64,000 bases of DNA from Segetibacter sp. 3557_3. GTDB lineage: Bacteria > Bacteroidota > Bacteroidia > Chitinophagales > Chitinophagaceae. How positions within the stretch are numbered: position 1 is the stretch's first letter; each line of letters begins with the position of its first letter. The position numbers and the translations under genes were made by a program. The notes under the pieces were generated by a model. It was not told the DNA's origin and did no database searches. It saw only the letters and a program-made list of their open reading frames with translations. Shown here one piece after another: positions 20,274 through 29,229 of this stretch. The stretch covers positions 248,001 to 312,000 of the forward strand of contig NZ_SMSK01000001.1 of the NCBI RefSeq assembly GCF_004354985.1, given 5' to 3'.

Positions 20274-20612
20274 ATAATCTTGATTTTTCGCAAAGTTAGG
20301 TGTTGAAACCAGTGATAACATTGCAAGGTTGGATGGGGACAAGATCATGTTGTTTAACGGCGGGAGGTGACCCAGAATCTTCTCTGAGACAAGGCATACC
20401 AACCCAATACCCTGATGTTCCTTGAGGACCCCGGTGAACAATACATGGGAAGCAGCTTTTCATCACCACCTGGATGACACGCATTGCAGCAAACGCTAAA
20501 ATGTGAATAATTACAAAGCCTCCGGGACCCTGCATACACCAAATGATTTCCGTCCTCTTCCACGAAAGAGCGATATTTTCGAAGCGGCTTGCAACCCGTA
20601 AAATCAAGATCA
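20274..20612. other. Spacer between two divergent dehydrogenase-type genes
   Basis: It holds the promoter regions of the genes starting at 20273 (-) and 20613 (+). Two overlapping - strand ORFs (20296-20613 and 20354-20620) cross it, but they have no recognisable motif and run into the start of the ornithine cyclodeaminase gene. I do not call them. Confidence 0.4.
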
Positions 20613-21554
20613 ATGATCATAATATCAGACGAACAAATAAGCGTTGCCTTAAAGTATGAAGCCCTGATCCCTGCGCTTAAAGAAATCTTTGCCTCCGCAT
20701 ACCAAATGCCCTTACGCCATCATCATTTCTATAAAAACAAATCAGGTGATGATAATACACTCATCCTGATGCCGGTCTGGAACGAGGATTATATGGGCAT
20801 TAAGCAGGTGATTGTTGCGCCAGGTAACCGTGATGAAAATCTTCCGGCTATCCATGCCCAATACACTTTGCTAGACACTCGAACCGGTGTTCCGTTAGCG
20901 TTCATGAATGCAACTGAGCTAACGGCAAGGCGAACGGCATGCACATCTGCATTGGCTGCTTCTTACCTTGCCCGTAAAGACGCAAAGACCCTGCTGATTG
21001 TAGGCGGGGGCAGTGTAGCAAAACATCTGGTAGCTGCACACGCGGTGGTACGTGATTATGAAAATACTTACGTTTGGATGCGTGACCCTGCCAAATCTCA
21101 AGCCTTTGTGACGGAGGCAGGGCGGAGCGGAATTAGGGTTGTTCCCGTTAGTGACCTGGAGTCGGCTGCGAGACAAGCTGATGTTATTACTTGTGCAACG
21201 CTTTCAAAAACACCACTGATAAAAGGATCCTGGCTTAAGCCGGGTACCCACCTCGACCTTGTGGGGGCACATAAACCCGACACCCGCGAGGCCGACAATC
21301 ATGCGATTGGGCTTAGTTCCATCTTTGTGGATTCCCGGATGGGTGCGCTTCATGAAACGGGGGAGTTGGCCATACCAATTGCCACCGGCTTAATCAGCGA
21401 AAATGACGTAAAAGCCGACATCGTTGAATTGGTTAAAGGCATTCACCCCGGACGAACCAGTGAACAGGAAATTACCTTATTCAAATCCGCGGGACTCGCA
21501 GTAGAGGACCTTGCAGCAGCGTTAATAATTTACCGCTCACAAATGCACGAATGA
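20613..21554 (+). CDS. Ornithine cyclodeaminase / mu-crystallin family protein
   Basis: 313 residues from ATG 20613 (MIIISDEQIS). An in-frame codon at 20589 adds eight residues of unlikely character. Family features include MPLRHHHF with basic substrate-binding positions, LILMPVWNE, GIKQVIVAPGN (Lys contacting substrate), LTARRTACTSALAASYLA, the NAD-binding LIVGGGSVAKHLVAA, and HLDLVGAHKPDTRE. Ornithine cyclodeaminase converts ornithine to proline with ammonia release, but relatives include Delta1-pyrroline-2-carboxylate reductase and alanine dehydrogenase. The exact reaction is therefore open. It is divergent from the dehydrogenase at 19425. Confidence 0.87.
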   Translation: MIIISDEQISVALKYEALIPALKEIFASAYQMPLRHHHFYKNKSGDDNTLILMPVWNEDYMGIKQVIVAPGNRDENLPAIHAQYTLLDTRTGVPLAFMNATELTARRTACTSALAASYLARKDAKTLLIVGGGSVAKHLVAAHAVVRDYENTYVWMRDPAKSQAFVTEAGRSGIRVVPVSDLESAARQADVITCATLSKTPLIKGSWLKPGTHLDLVGAHKPDTREADNHAIGLSSIFVDSRMGALHETGELAIPIATGLISENDVKADIVELVKGIHPGRTSEQEITLFKSAGLAVEDLAAALIIYRSQMHE

Positions 21555-22020
21555 CTTTCCGTACATTGGAAAAGTTGATTGTTCAAGATGGAAGGTCTTA
21601 TGCTAACGCTCTGATCCTCGTTACTCCCAGGTTTTAATAACCTATCGAAGCGGCTTTATCGAATCAATCATGGATAACGAGATTTTGACTCAGTTTTCAA
21701 TGAGAATAATTTATTCTTGAGGAAGTCCAGGTTACGTCACCCTCCAAGATTATCGCAGTATGTCCATTTTTGATCAGGCAGTAAGGGAGTAACCAGGAGC
21801 CTATATCGTAAGCCGCCTCAGTCTTATCTACCCATTGCCGGTCATGGCTAACCGCGTTGACTTACAAGTATGGTTACGGTTCACTTCTACACATAATCAG
21901 GCGGATATTTGGTCGATGAACGCAGCTGCAGGAATGCTTAGTTGAGTACAGCTGGCATTTACAGTTTTCCATCACCAGCTTATTGAAGAAACGATTCTTG
22001 TAGCCACCAACTAAATAAAT
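21555..22020. other. Gene-free spacer
   Basis: About 470 bases between two convergent genes with no supported ORF, RNA or long repeat. Only the terminator at its right end is clear. Confidence 0.5.
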
Positions 22021-22052
22021 ACACGGATGAGCTTGACCAAGCTCATCCGTGT
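22021..22052 (-). terminator. Rho-independent terminator of the carbonic anhydrase gene
   Basis: A perfect 14-bp stem (ACACGGATGAGCTT / AAGCTCATCCGTGT) with a four-base loop, 11 bp beyond the - strand stop at 22063. In the - direction it is followed by the A/T-rich ATTTATTTAG. Confidence 0.85.
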
Positions 22053-22062
22053 TTGCTAAGTC

Positions 22063-22728
22063 TTATGCCATTGCTGCTGTTGCAGGATTATTGATGGTAA
22101 TTGTGTGCTCATATATTTCCACATTACCACTTTTTACATCATACATGGCTCCGCAGATGCCGACTTTTCCTTCTTCCACCATTTCCCTAAGAATGTTGCT
22201 TCGCTCAAGAATTTCCCGGACACCTTTCTCTACGTTTAATCTCGCTACCCGTTCAACGAAATCAGCATTAGCAGAGGTTCGATTATCCTGTGTCGTATTT
22301 TCCGCCTCGACCGCTGGCTCTATTTTATGAAGCAACTCAGACAGGTGACCCATATCTACATGGTCGCATGCGCCCTTAATCGCCCCACAGTTCGAATGTC
22401 CCAGCACCATAATCAACCTGGAGCCCGCCACTTTACAGGCAAACTCCATGCTGCCTAATATGTCGTTGTTGATAACATTGCCAGCAATCCTGACGCTGAA
22501 AATATCGCCCAACCCCTGGTCGAAAATCAATTCTGCCGAGGTCCGACTGTCAATGCAACTTAAAACAACTGCAAATGGCCACTGACCATCACGGGTATCA
22601 TTTACCTGTTCCAGCAGGTCACGGTGTAATTGCAGGTTTTTGATAAACCGCTTATTACCCTCCTGGAGTAATTCGAGCGCCTTGTGCGGCGTAATCTGTT
22701 GCTGTAACTCTTTGTTAAGTGTTCTCAT
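22063..22728 (-). CDS. Beta-class carbonic anhydrase
   Basis: 221 residues. The zinc ligands and catalytic dyad of the beta class are visible: Cys58 and Asp60-Arg62 in SCIDSRT, and His111 and Cys114 in GHSNCGA. Further family features are IFDQGLGDIFSVRIAGN and, near the end, VGICGAMYDVKSG. The enzyme interconverts CO2 and bicarbonate. It is 23 bp downstream of a SulP-type transporter gene on the same strand, an arrangement known from bicarbonate-uptake modules, so supplying or consuming transported bicarbonate is the likely role. There is no signal peptide. The start at 22728 directly precedes the MRTLNKEL leader. Confidence 0.94.
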   Translation of the reverse strand: MRTLNKELQQQITPHKALELLQEGNKRFIKNLQLHRDLLEQVNDTRDGQWPFAVVLSCIDSRTSAELIFDQGLGDIFSVRIAGNVINNDILGSMEFACKVAGSRLIMVLGHSNCGAIKGACDHVDMGHLSELLHKIEPAVEAENTTQDNRTSANADFVERVARLNVEKGVREILERSNILREMVEEGKVGICGAMYDVKSGNVEIYEHTITINNPATAAMA

Positions 22729-22751
22729 TATTGAACTGTTTACGATTAAGC

Positions 22752-24380
22752 TTAATGAAATGCGACCGCCGGCTTATGTTTAGCCTGGCTTTTCTCTGTA
22801 TGTACTTCTTTATCCTGGTGCTCTGATAGTACATGGTGATTGTTGTGGATGTTGTACTTTTCCTTAAACCCGGTTAGAATACATTCAATGTTTTTATCAG
22901 GCGCCTTTATGTTTTTGAATTCGGTAATCAGCTCCAAAACATCGAAGTCTATATACCGGGTCTTGGAAGCATCTATTACTACCCTGGATCCTGCGGGTAA
23001 ATGATCAAGGGTGAGTTTGATACTTGCCTTATTCAGAAAAGATACTTCTTCAGACAAATAGATCTTTATGATTTCACCCTGGTGATGATTCTCCTTATGA
23101 AAGTAATAGGGATTTTTCATGTTGCCATAAAGCACCCCAAGCATACTGGTTAGCAAACCAAGCCCTACGCCCAACAACAAATCGGTAGTGACCACAGCAA
23201 CTACGGTAGCAAGAAATGGAACAAACTGAAACTTGCCGTTGGCATACATGTTTTTGAAAATTGAAATACGCGCAAGTTTATACCCCGTGAGCAACAAAAT
23301 AGCGGCGAGTGCACCCAGTGGAATCATATTTAAAATACCGGGGATTAATGCGGAACAAACCAGGATCAATAAGCCATGAAAAATGGTCGAGGCTTTTGTT
23401 TTTGCTCCTGCATTGATATTGGCCGAAGATCGTACAATTACACTGGTTAATGGCAACCCGCCCAGGAGACCCGCAACCATATTGCCAATACCCTGTGCCT
23501 TCAATTCACGGTTCTGACTGGTGATCCTGCGCAGCGGATCCATCTTATCCACTGCTTCGATACACAGGAGTGTTTCAACAGAGGCGACAGCTGCGATTGT
23601 TATGGCCGTTATAATTACATCTTTGTTTGTTATGGCTGTAAAATCCGGGTGCGTAAACAGTGCTAAAAAGTCGTTGAAACTGTCGGCAACCGGTACCTGT
23701 ACCAGTTGCTTGCCTGATACGGCAAGAGCAGGAAAAGCTGCTGTAAATAAAATATTTAGCAGTATGCTCACTAACACCGCTGCCAATGCGCCGGGCAAAA
23801 GTTTTAGTCGTTTCATAAACGGCTTTTCCCAAAACAGAAGTATGGCTATGGACACCAGGGTGATTATGGTGACCCCGGGATGTATGTGTTGCAAGGGCGC
23901 GAACCAGCCACTAAAATTGTCGCTCCCGGGAGTAGCTGCGGCTGCGCCCTCCGCAGGTGCTTCGTAACCAACAGCGTGCGGTAGTTGTTTTAATATGATA
24001 ATAATGCCAATGGCAGTAAGCATACCTTTAATAACGCTGCCCGGAAAATAGTTGGCAATGCTTCCTGCTCTTAAAAGTCCTAAAATCAACTGGAACACCC
24101 CTGCAAGAAACACCGCAACCAAAAATACCTCAAATGTTCCCAAGCGGGTTATTCCGGCTAGTACGATGGCAGTCAACCCCGCTGCCGGGCCACTTACACT
24201 TAGGTTGGAATTACTGATCGATCCGATTACAATGCCGCCGACAATGCCGGAAATTAAACCGCTGAAGAAAGGGGCACCTGAGGCAAGCGCTATACCAAGA
24301 CACAATGGCACCGCAACCAAAAAAACCACTATACCCGATGGAATATCGTATTTCAGATTTGCCAATAAAGACCTTTTCAT
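22752..24380 (-). CDS. SulP family anion transporter with STAS domain, likely bicarbonate transporter
   Basis: 542 residues from the ATG at 24380 (MKRSLLANLKYDIPSG). The open frame begins 21 codons earlier without family resemblance. The N-terminal part has the SulP signature VFLVAVPLCLGIALASGAP and SNSNLSVSGPAAGLTAIV, then about ten to twelve further membrane helices to about residue 400. A cytoplasmic STAS domain follows (EEVSFLNKASIKLTL; VVIDASKTRYIDFDVLE) to about 515, then a His/Lys-rich tail. SulP proteins move sulfate, dicarboxylates or bicarbonate. Coupling to the carbonic anhydrase gene 23 bp downstream favours bicarbonate, as for BicA. That substrate is inference. Confidence 0.9.
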   Translation of the reverse strand: MKRSLLANLKYDIPSGIVVFLVAVPLCLGIALASGAPFFSGLISGIVGGIVIGSISNSNLSVSGPAAGLTAIVLAGITRLGTFEVFLVAVFLAGVFQLILGLLRAGSIANYFPGSVIKGMLTAIGIIIILKQLPHAVGYEAPAEGAAAATPGSDNFSGWFAPLQHIHPGVTIITLVSIAILLFWEKPFMKRLKLLPGALAAVLVSILLNILFTAAFPALAVSGKQLVQVPVADSFNDFLALFTHPDFTAITNKDVIITAITIAAVASVETLLCIEAVDKMDPLRRITSQNRELKAQGIGNMVAGLLGGLPLTSVIVRSSANINAGAKTKASTIFHGLLILVCSALIPGILNMIPLGALAAILLLTGYKLARISIFKNMYANGKFQFVPFLATVVAVVTTDLLLGVGLGLLTSMLGVLYGNMKNPYYFHKENHHQGEIIKIYLSEEVSFLNKASIKLTLDHLPAGSRVVIDASKTRYIDFDVLELITEFKNIKAPDKNIECILTGFKEKYNIHNNHHVLSEHQDKEVHTEKSQAKHKPAVAFH

Positions 24381-24470
24381 GACCTGACATTTAAGTTCGT
24401 AAATCAATGAGCATACTAGACGACACATCGTTAGCCTGTGCAAGGAGATGTCGACTTAAGTGGAAAGATG

Positions 24471-24770
24471 TCAGATCCGGTTGGGAGGGGGAGTATTTGG
24501 GCGATCGTGAAAACTGCAATAATTCTTTTGATCGCGAAAGGCAGCCGATGATTTTAAAAACGAAGCCAAATGCTGAATGTTGGCTGTATGATATTCATGA
24601 ACCTGGTCGCCATTATCTTTGGAATTCTTCTCGTTATTTTTCTCTGTTTTACCCTCCTCATCTTCCTGGGTAAACAGGGCCATACTACTCTTGCCCGCAA
24701 GGATGCTGCAGTTTGTAACGTTCTTAAATAACGTTGCAAGAGTTATCAAAATCAGCAATACGCGTAACAT
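24471..24770 (-). CDS. Small exported hypothetical protein upstream of the SulP gene
   Basis: 99 residues. A hydrophobic N-terminal helix (MLRVLLILITLATLF) is followed by a very acidic/basic polar stretch rich in Glu, Lys, Asn and Asp, and a Pro-rich end. I recognise no family. It ends 90 bp before the SulP start on the same strand, so it could be the first gene of the SulP-carbonic anhydrase transcript. The composition is that of a coding frame with a signal anchor, but the call rests on that alone. Confidence 0.45.
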   Translation of the reverse strand: MLRVLLILITLATLFKNVTNCSILAGKSSMALFTQEDEEGKTEKNNEKNSKDNGDQVHEYHTANIQHLASFLKSSAAFRDQKNYCSFHDRPNTPPPNRI

Positions 24771-25062
24771 AAGCCCATCAGATGATGCATAAAACCGCCA
24801 ACAAAATGTATGCAGATCTTAGTTTAATGGTTGAAAATTTTTTTGTATTCCGGGATTTTAACGCCACCAATCCTGGTTCATGTGAGCCGGCATGCGAGTT
24901 CCATTTGACAGGATGCACCAATCAACCAAGTTCGTGCATGCGCCATTGGCAACAATGACCAGGGCATAAGTTTGCAACTTTCCAGGTGTCAACACTTAAA
25001 TTGGTGAAAAGTTTCCATAACCTTGTGGATCAACTTTGTTGCCGAGCCTACCAAGAAATCCT

Positions 25063-27426
25063 TTATTTCAACAATCGTATATAGTAAACGTTTGCCGTTG
25101 ATGAGTTCGGTTGTGCAATAAATTTTACCCGCAACAGTCCATTGGCGGAAGTCTTCAGCACCGCCTCCGGAATGTCATAATCTACGTCTACGAATTTGCC
25201 ACCTGAGGTTCCATCTAGCTGAACTGTTTTTACAAGGGTGTCGTTGATTGTAATATTAAAGTTCCGGTCTTTTTCAGCACCATAATAGGTTACCCTAAGT
25301 TTGCTTGCTTGCCCGGCAGTATTCTTCAAATCATAACTGAACCAGCCTTTGGCGTTTCGCCAGTGCTGGTCTTTATAAACCCCGGTTTCGGATCGGTCGC
25401 CCTGGTAGTTATGGTCCGACTCAGGTTGTTGTTCCCCTGGCGCTACCTGGTCTATGGTAATTTTTTCCAGTGCAAGCCGGGTTTCTTCATGTGCTTTGAA
25501 GGCTTGCAGCTTTTCTGTAAGCTTATCGGCTGTTGTCACCGGCCAGTACACCATATAACGGCTGTCATGTATCGTGTAAAACGGAACCAGTTCAACCCTT
25601 TTGAAACGGTCGGGATATATGAAATTTGCTGCCGAAAAAGTGATGGGTTTACCAGGTACCGGTGTTAACGCCGGTTTGAAGTCTTTGTTTTCAGCTACGA
25701 TAAACGGTGCTTCTTCTACCGGGTAAAGCGGACCATTGGCAATATGGCCCATCCTGCTGCTGTCTGCACGCAACCCAACGAGGTCGGTTGTATCTGTTGC
25801 AGCGGCGAGAACAACAGGACCGTGAACAAAAGACACCCAATCGGAGCCATCAGGCAGGTACTCTGTTTTCGTTTCCATAGGTAGCGAAATCGTTACCCGG
25901 TCGCCGGATTTCCACGTCCGGTTAATCGTAATGTAAGTTGCGGGGCTTGCACCAATGGCCACAGGTTTGTTGTTCACCAACACTTTTACTTGACCTTTTT
26001 TTACCCATCCCGGGTACCTCAGGTTTAGCGCAAAGCTGCTTGGGCGATTCATGGTTATTGCAATGGTTGATGTTTCGCTGGCAGGGAAGGATGTTGTTTG
26101 GGTAACGTTGATTCCTTTTTCTTTCCAGTTCAGTTGAGAAGGGATAAACAGGTTAACATAAAGGTCGTTTTCATGGTGACTGTATATCAGTTCACCATAT
26201 TTGCCATGATTTTCCAGTCCCGAACCTACACAACACCAAAAACCCTGGTCTGGCTGTGAGTATACCCGGTAATGCCTTGGTCGCATAGGAGTGAAATAAA
26301 CAAATCCGCCATCGGGATGTTGCGAGGACAAGATGTGGTTGTACAACGTACGCTCATAATAATCCATATATTCAACTGAAGGCTTTGCCAGAAAAAGGTG
26401 CTTCGTAAGTTTAAGCATGTTGTACGAATTACAGGTTTCGGGACCCTCTTTGGACTCCATCATTGATGCAAAATTGTCAGCAGGATGAAAGTGTTCCCTT
26501 ACACTGTTTCCACCAATAGAAACTGTTCTGTTCTCCACTACCGTGTTCCAGAAGAAGCGGGCTGCATTTGCCCAATCTTCCTGGCCCGCAACTTCGGCCA
26601 CCCGCATATACCCGATTACTTTCGGTATCTGCGTGTTTGCATGTAGGCCCGTTAAGGAGTCTTTTGACTCGAGTAGGGGATTAAGGATTGTCTGATGGGA
26701 AAAGCGCTTTGCGAGTTGAAGGTATTTTGGGTCACCTGTTATTGCAGATACATCCGCAAACACTTCGTTCATGCCACCATGCTCACTTCGTAGCATACGT
26801 TGAACCTGTTGGTCGCTTAGGCCGGTGGTCAAGTTGATTGCCCAATCGGAAAGTTTGACCAACACCGTTTTTGCTTTTTGATTACCCGCAATAAGGTATA
26901 CATCGGCCAGCCCCGCGAACAGCTTATGGATGTTGTACCATGGCACCCACTTATTGTTAAGCGAAAAGCTCCCTGCATTGATCTTTCCTTCTGCAACATC
27001 CTTCCACATGGCTTTGCCACCGGGCACCCCGCCTACATATCCGTCACCGTTCTTCTGCTGGCACTCCGCCAGCTTGTCGATCATATAATTTAACCTCCTT
27101 AACAACTCTTTATCTCCCGTTGCCGCATACATATTGGCGAGAGCCGACAGATAATGCCCACCTATATGCCCATCAAGCCCGGTTCCTTCCCAGTTCCCAT
27201 AGGTTCTTACCCCGGGTTCGATACCAGCTTCGCGTAGGTAGGGGGCAAGCAATTTATCAGGATTAAGGGCGAGTATATACTTCAGGTCTGTTTGCTGCGC
27301 CTGCCTGAAAGGGCTGTTCAACAGCCGGACGGCCGAAAGGGGAAACATTTTTACCTGGCCTGTTTGCGTGAAACCCCCAAATGGAACAGCCAACAAGATC
27401 GTTAAGGCAAGCAAGATACATTTCAT
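25063..27426 (-). CDS. GH127/GH146-type beta-L-arabinofuranosidase (DUF1680), secreted
   Basis: 787 residues with a signal peptide (MKCILLALTILLAVPFGG, cleavage near FTQ). The (alpha/alpha)6 catalytic part shows GNWEGTGLDGHIGGHYLSA, YNIHKLFAGL and the zinc-thiolate site of the family: Glu330 and Cys332 in EGPETCNSYN, and Cys398-Cys399 in GFWCCVGSG. These align with Glu338/Cys340/Cys417/Cys418 of bifidobacterial HypBA1, whose Cys417 is the nucleophile. Beta-sandwich domains follow (SWVSFVHGPVVLAA), and a C-terminal module from about 650 (VTYYGAEKDRNFNITIN) resembles a carbohydrate-binding extension. The likely role is removal of beta-L-arabinofuranose from plant glycans. It has no SusCD or other CAZyme neighbours, which is unusual for such genes. 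Confidence 0.9.
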   Translation of the reverse strand: MKCILLALTILLAVPFGGFTQTGQVKMFPLSAVRLLNSPFRQAQQTDLKYILALNPDKLLAPYLREAGIEPGVRTYGNWEGTGLDGHIGGHYLSALANMYAATGDKELLRRLNYMIDKLAECQQKNGDGYVGGVPGGKAMWKDVAEGKINAGSFSLNNKWVPWYNIHKLFAGLADVYLIAGNQKAKTVLVKLSDWAINLTTGLSDQQVQRMLRSEHGGMNEVFADVSAITGDPKYLQLAKRFSHQTILNPLLESKDSLTGLHANTQIPKVIGYMRVAEVAGQEDWANAARFFWNTVVENRTVSIGGNSVREHFHPADNFASMMESKEGPETCNSYNMLKLTKHLFLAKPSVEYMDYYERTLYNHILSSQHPDGGFVYFTPMRPRHYRVYSQPDQGFWCCVGSGLENHGKYGELIYSHHENDLYVNLFIPSQLNWKEKGINVTQTTSFPASETSTIAITMNRPSSFALNLRYPGWVKKGQVKVLVNNKPVAIGASPATYITINRTWKSGDRVTISLPMETKTEYLPDGSDWVSFVHGPVVLAAATDTTDLVGLRADSSRMGHIANGPLYPVEEAPFIVAENKDFKPALTPVPGKPITFSAANFIYPDRFKRVELVPFYTIHDSRYMVYWPVTTADKLTEKLQAFKAHEETRLALEKITIDQVAPGEQQPESDHNYQGDRSETGVYKDQHWRNAKGWFSYDLKNTAGQASKLRVTYYGAEKDRNFNITINDTLVKTVQLDGTSGGKFVDVDYDIPEAVLKTSANGLLRVKFIAQPNSSTANVYYIRLLK

Positions 27427-27529
27427 GATTACATATTATTATCCGGGTGATCGCAAGACGGCCGGTCGGGTAAACCGCGTTTTGGGCCGCCATTCGCCCC
27501 AAAAATAGCGAGAGTCGTTGGTTTATGCT

Positions 27530-28250
27530 GATGTTATATGTAGAAAGTTGGATGTAGAGAGTTAAGAATTAGGAGTGCAGCGTTATGTAGGGAGTTGAGA
27601 TTTAAGAGTGCAGAGTTATGAGTCGATAGCTTATGTTATATGTTGTATGTTGAATGTTGTATGGAGGGAGTTGAGATTTAAGAGTGCAGAGATATGAGTC
27701 GGCGGCTTATGTTATATGTTGTATGAAGGGTGTTAAGAGTTAAGAGTTCAGAGTTATGAGTCGGCGGGCTATGTTGAATGTTGTATGTAGGGAGTTAAGA
27801 GTAAAGAGTGCAGAGTTATGAGTCGGTGGCTTATGTTATATGTTGTATGTTGAATGTTGTATGTAGAGAATAATGAGTTAAGCGTGCAGAGTTATGAGTC
27901 GGTGGTCTATGTTGGATGTTGTATGTAGGGAGTTAAGAATTATGAGTCAATGCCGTTTAGTTAAGCAAATTTTTATGGACCCGGCCACAGGAATTCTATA
28001 GGACATCGTTGCGTCGCACTCTTGTACGATTGGAAGTAGCTGGGCAAACAAATTGCATAATCGGCTTAACTAAACGACATTGAATTATGAGTGCAGAATT
28101 ATGAGTCGGTTGCTTACGTTATATGTTGTAGGGTAAATTTTTGTATGGGAGAGCTATGAGGTATGAGAGCAGCGTTATGAGTTGAGTTATGTTACACGTT
28201 GAATGTTGTATGGGAGAGTTATGAGCGCAGGGTATGAGTCTTGGTGTGTG
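27530..28250. repeat. Low-complexity tandem repeat region (GAGTTAAGAGT-type units)
   Basis: Imperfect units of about 75-120 bp share GTTATATGTTGTATGTTGAA, AGGGAGTTAAGAGT, GTGCAGAGTTATGAGTCGG and GGCTTATG. Five or more can be followed between 27530 and 27945, and decayed pieces continue after the MITE insertion to about 28250. There is no coding frame. Repeat lengths are irregular and there are no conserved spacers, so it is not a CRISPR array. Confidence 0.8.
27948..28082. mobile_element. MITE-like element, best-preserved copy with target duplication
   Basis: A 135-bp element. The left end CAATGCCGTTTAGTTAAGC and the inverse of the right end agree at 18 of 19 positions. The flanks are an exact 10-bp direct repeat, AATTATGAGT, at 27938-27947 and 28083-28092. 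It contains the family block GTTGCGTCGCACTCTTGTAC (28008-28027) and no ORF. The terminal repeats plus duplication are what a non-autonomous DNA transposon leaves. A 10-bp duplication would suit an IS4-type transposase, but none is in the window. Confidence 0.75.
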
Positions 28251-28263
28251 TTGAATGTTACAT

Positions 28264-28420
28264 CAATGTCGTTTAGGTATTGCAATCTTTTATGGACCAG
28301 GCAGCAGTTTTCTAATTGTAAATCGTTGCGCGGTGCCCCCAATATGTGGGTGGGTGGCACTCCTGTACTACAGCTACAACACGCAGCTCTCATGCAGTGC
28401 AACAGCTGAACTAAACGACA
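28264..28420. mobile_element. MITE-like element, second copy
   Basis: It begins CAATGTCGTTTAGG and ends CTGAACTAAACGACA. Internally it has TTTTATGGACCAGGC and a variant of the core (GTTGCGCGGTGC...CACTCCTGTAC), in which a GC-rich hairpin (TGCCCCC / GGGTGGCA) interrupts the block. The flanking duplication is not exact. It sits 180 bp from the preceding copy in the same orientation. Confidence 0.65.
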
Positions 28421-28692
28421 ACAGATGTTGTATGTAGACCATTATGAGCTATGGGTACAGCTTTTGGAGGCTTTGGTCTATGTTGATGTTATCCGTTGAA
28501 TGTTGTACGGGGGGGGATTGGCAGGATGGGGGGGAAGTGGGTTGTGCTAAATGGTAATGTTCTTTGAGAATTAAAGCACAGGCCTTATACGGGCGAGAAA
28601 GGATGTGTTTTAGTAAGATTATGCAAAGCGATAGTTTGATTTCTCAGTTTAAATAAAAACGGTGCGCAAGGCACCGGTATCATGGACGCAAC

Positions 28693-29112
28693 TTATTCAT
28701 TCACGATGTTCAACCAGATCTTTTCCTTGCGTTCGTAAGTTTTTAAAGCCGCCACCAGGCTATTTACCTTGCCTGCACAATTCCAGATGCGATTTTTCAT
28801 ATCGCCTTCGGCGCCGATCAAAATACAACCTTCGCTGTTTTCACTTGTATTGCCGCCATGTATTCGAATTCCTTCGAAGCAGCAGACATTAAGCACTAAC
28901 GGCAGGTACTTTTTGAAGCGATTACTAAAGCTTAGGATGACTTCATATTTACCCCTGTCAATTGCCGTTTTGTTTTTGACTTTTTTACTGCAATCACCAT
29001 TAAGTCCCCTGTCTTTGTCTTCACAGGTGTACGCAAAAAACTTACCATCGAGATACATCTTTCCCATAATGGAAGTATCTGTAAATACCGAACGAACTAC
29101 TTTAAGCTCCAT
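28693..29112 (-). CDS. DUF5675 family protein
   Basis: 139 residues from the ATG at 29112 (MELKVVRSVFTDTS). The frame is open to 29247, but the extra 45 residues have no family character and run into a repeat element. Typical features are SIMGKMYLDGKFFAYTCED, DRGKYEVILSFSNRF, and the conserved IRIHGGNTSENSEGCILIG. The His-Gly...Ser-x-Gly-Cys pattern resembles the active site of YkuD-type L,D-transpeptidases, although homology is unproven. DUF5675 proteins often sit near phage or contractile-tail genes; here the neighbour is the LamG/IPT protein. Function unknown. Confidence 0.82.
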   Translation of the reverse strand: MELKVVRSVFTDTSIMGKMYLDGKFFAYTCEDKDRGLNGDCSKKVKNKTAIDRGKYEVILSFSNRFKKYLPLVLNVCCFEGIRIHGGNTSENSEGCILIGAEGDMKNRIWNCAGKVNSLVAALKTYERKEKIWLNIVNE

Positions 29113-29229
29113 AATATATTTTTTAGAAAAGTAGAAGAAACATTTCGATGGTGCAATAGCCGCTAATAGTTTATCCCGGATTGTTGACTTCAACTGCAGG
29201 CAGAGCAGCGGCGAATAGTATTGTTGTGG

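Noticed and set aside
20296-20620. Two overlapping - strand ORFs (105 and 88 codons) between divergent genes
   Set aside because: They overlap each other and the start of the ornithine cyclodeaminase gene, with no motif or coding-like composition.
27530-28430. Second repeat array as CRISPR
   Set aside because: Low-complexity, irregular units without unique spacers or cas genes.
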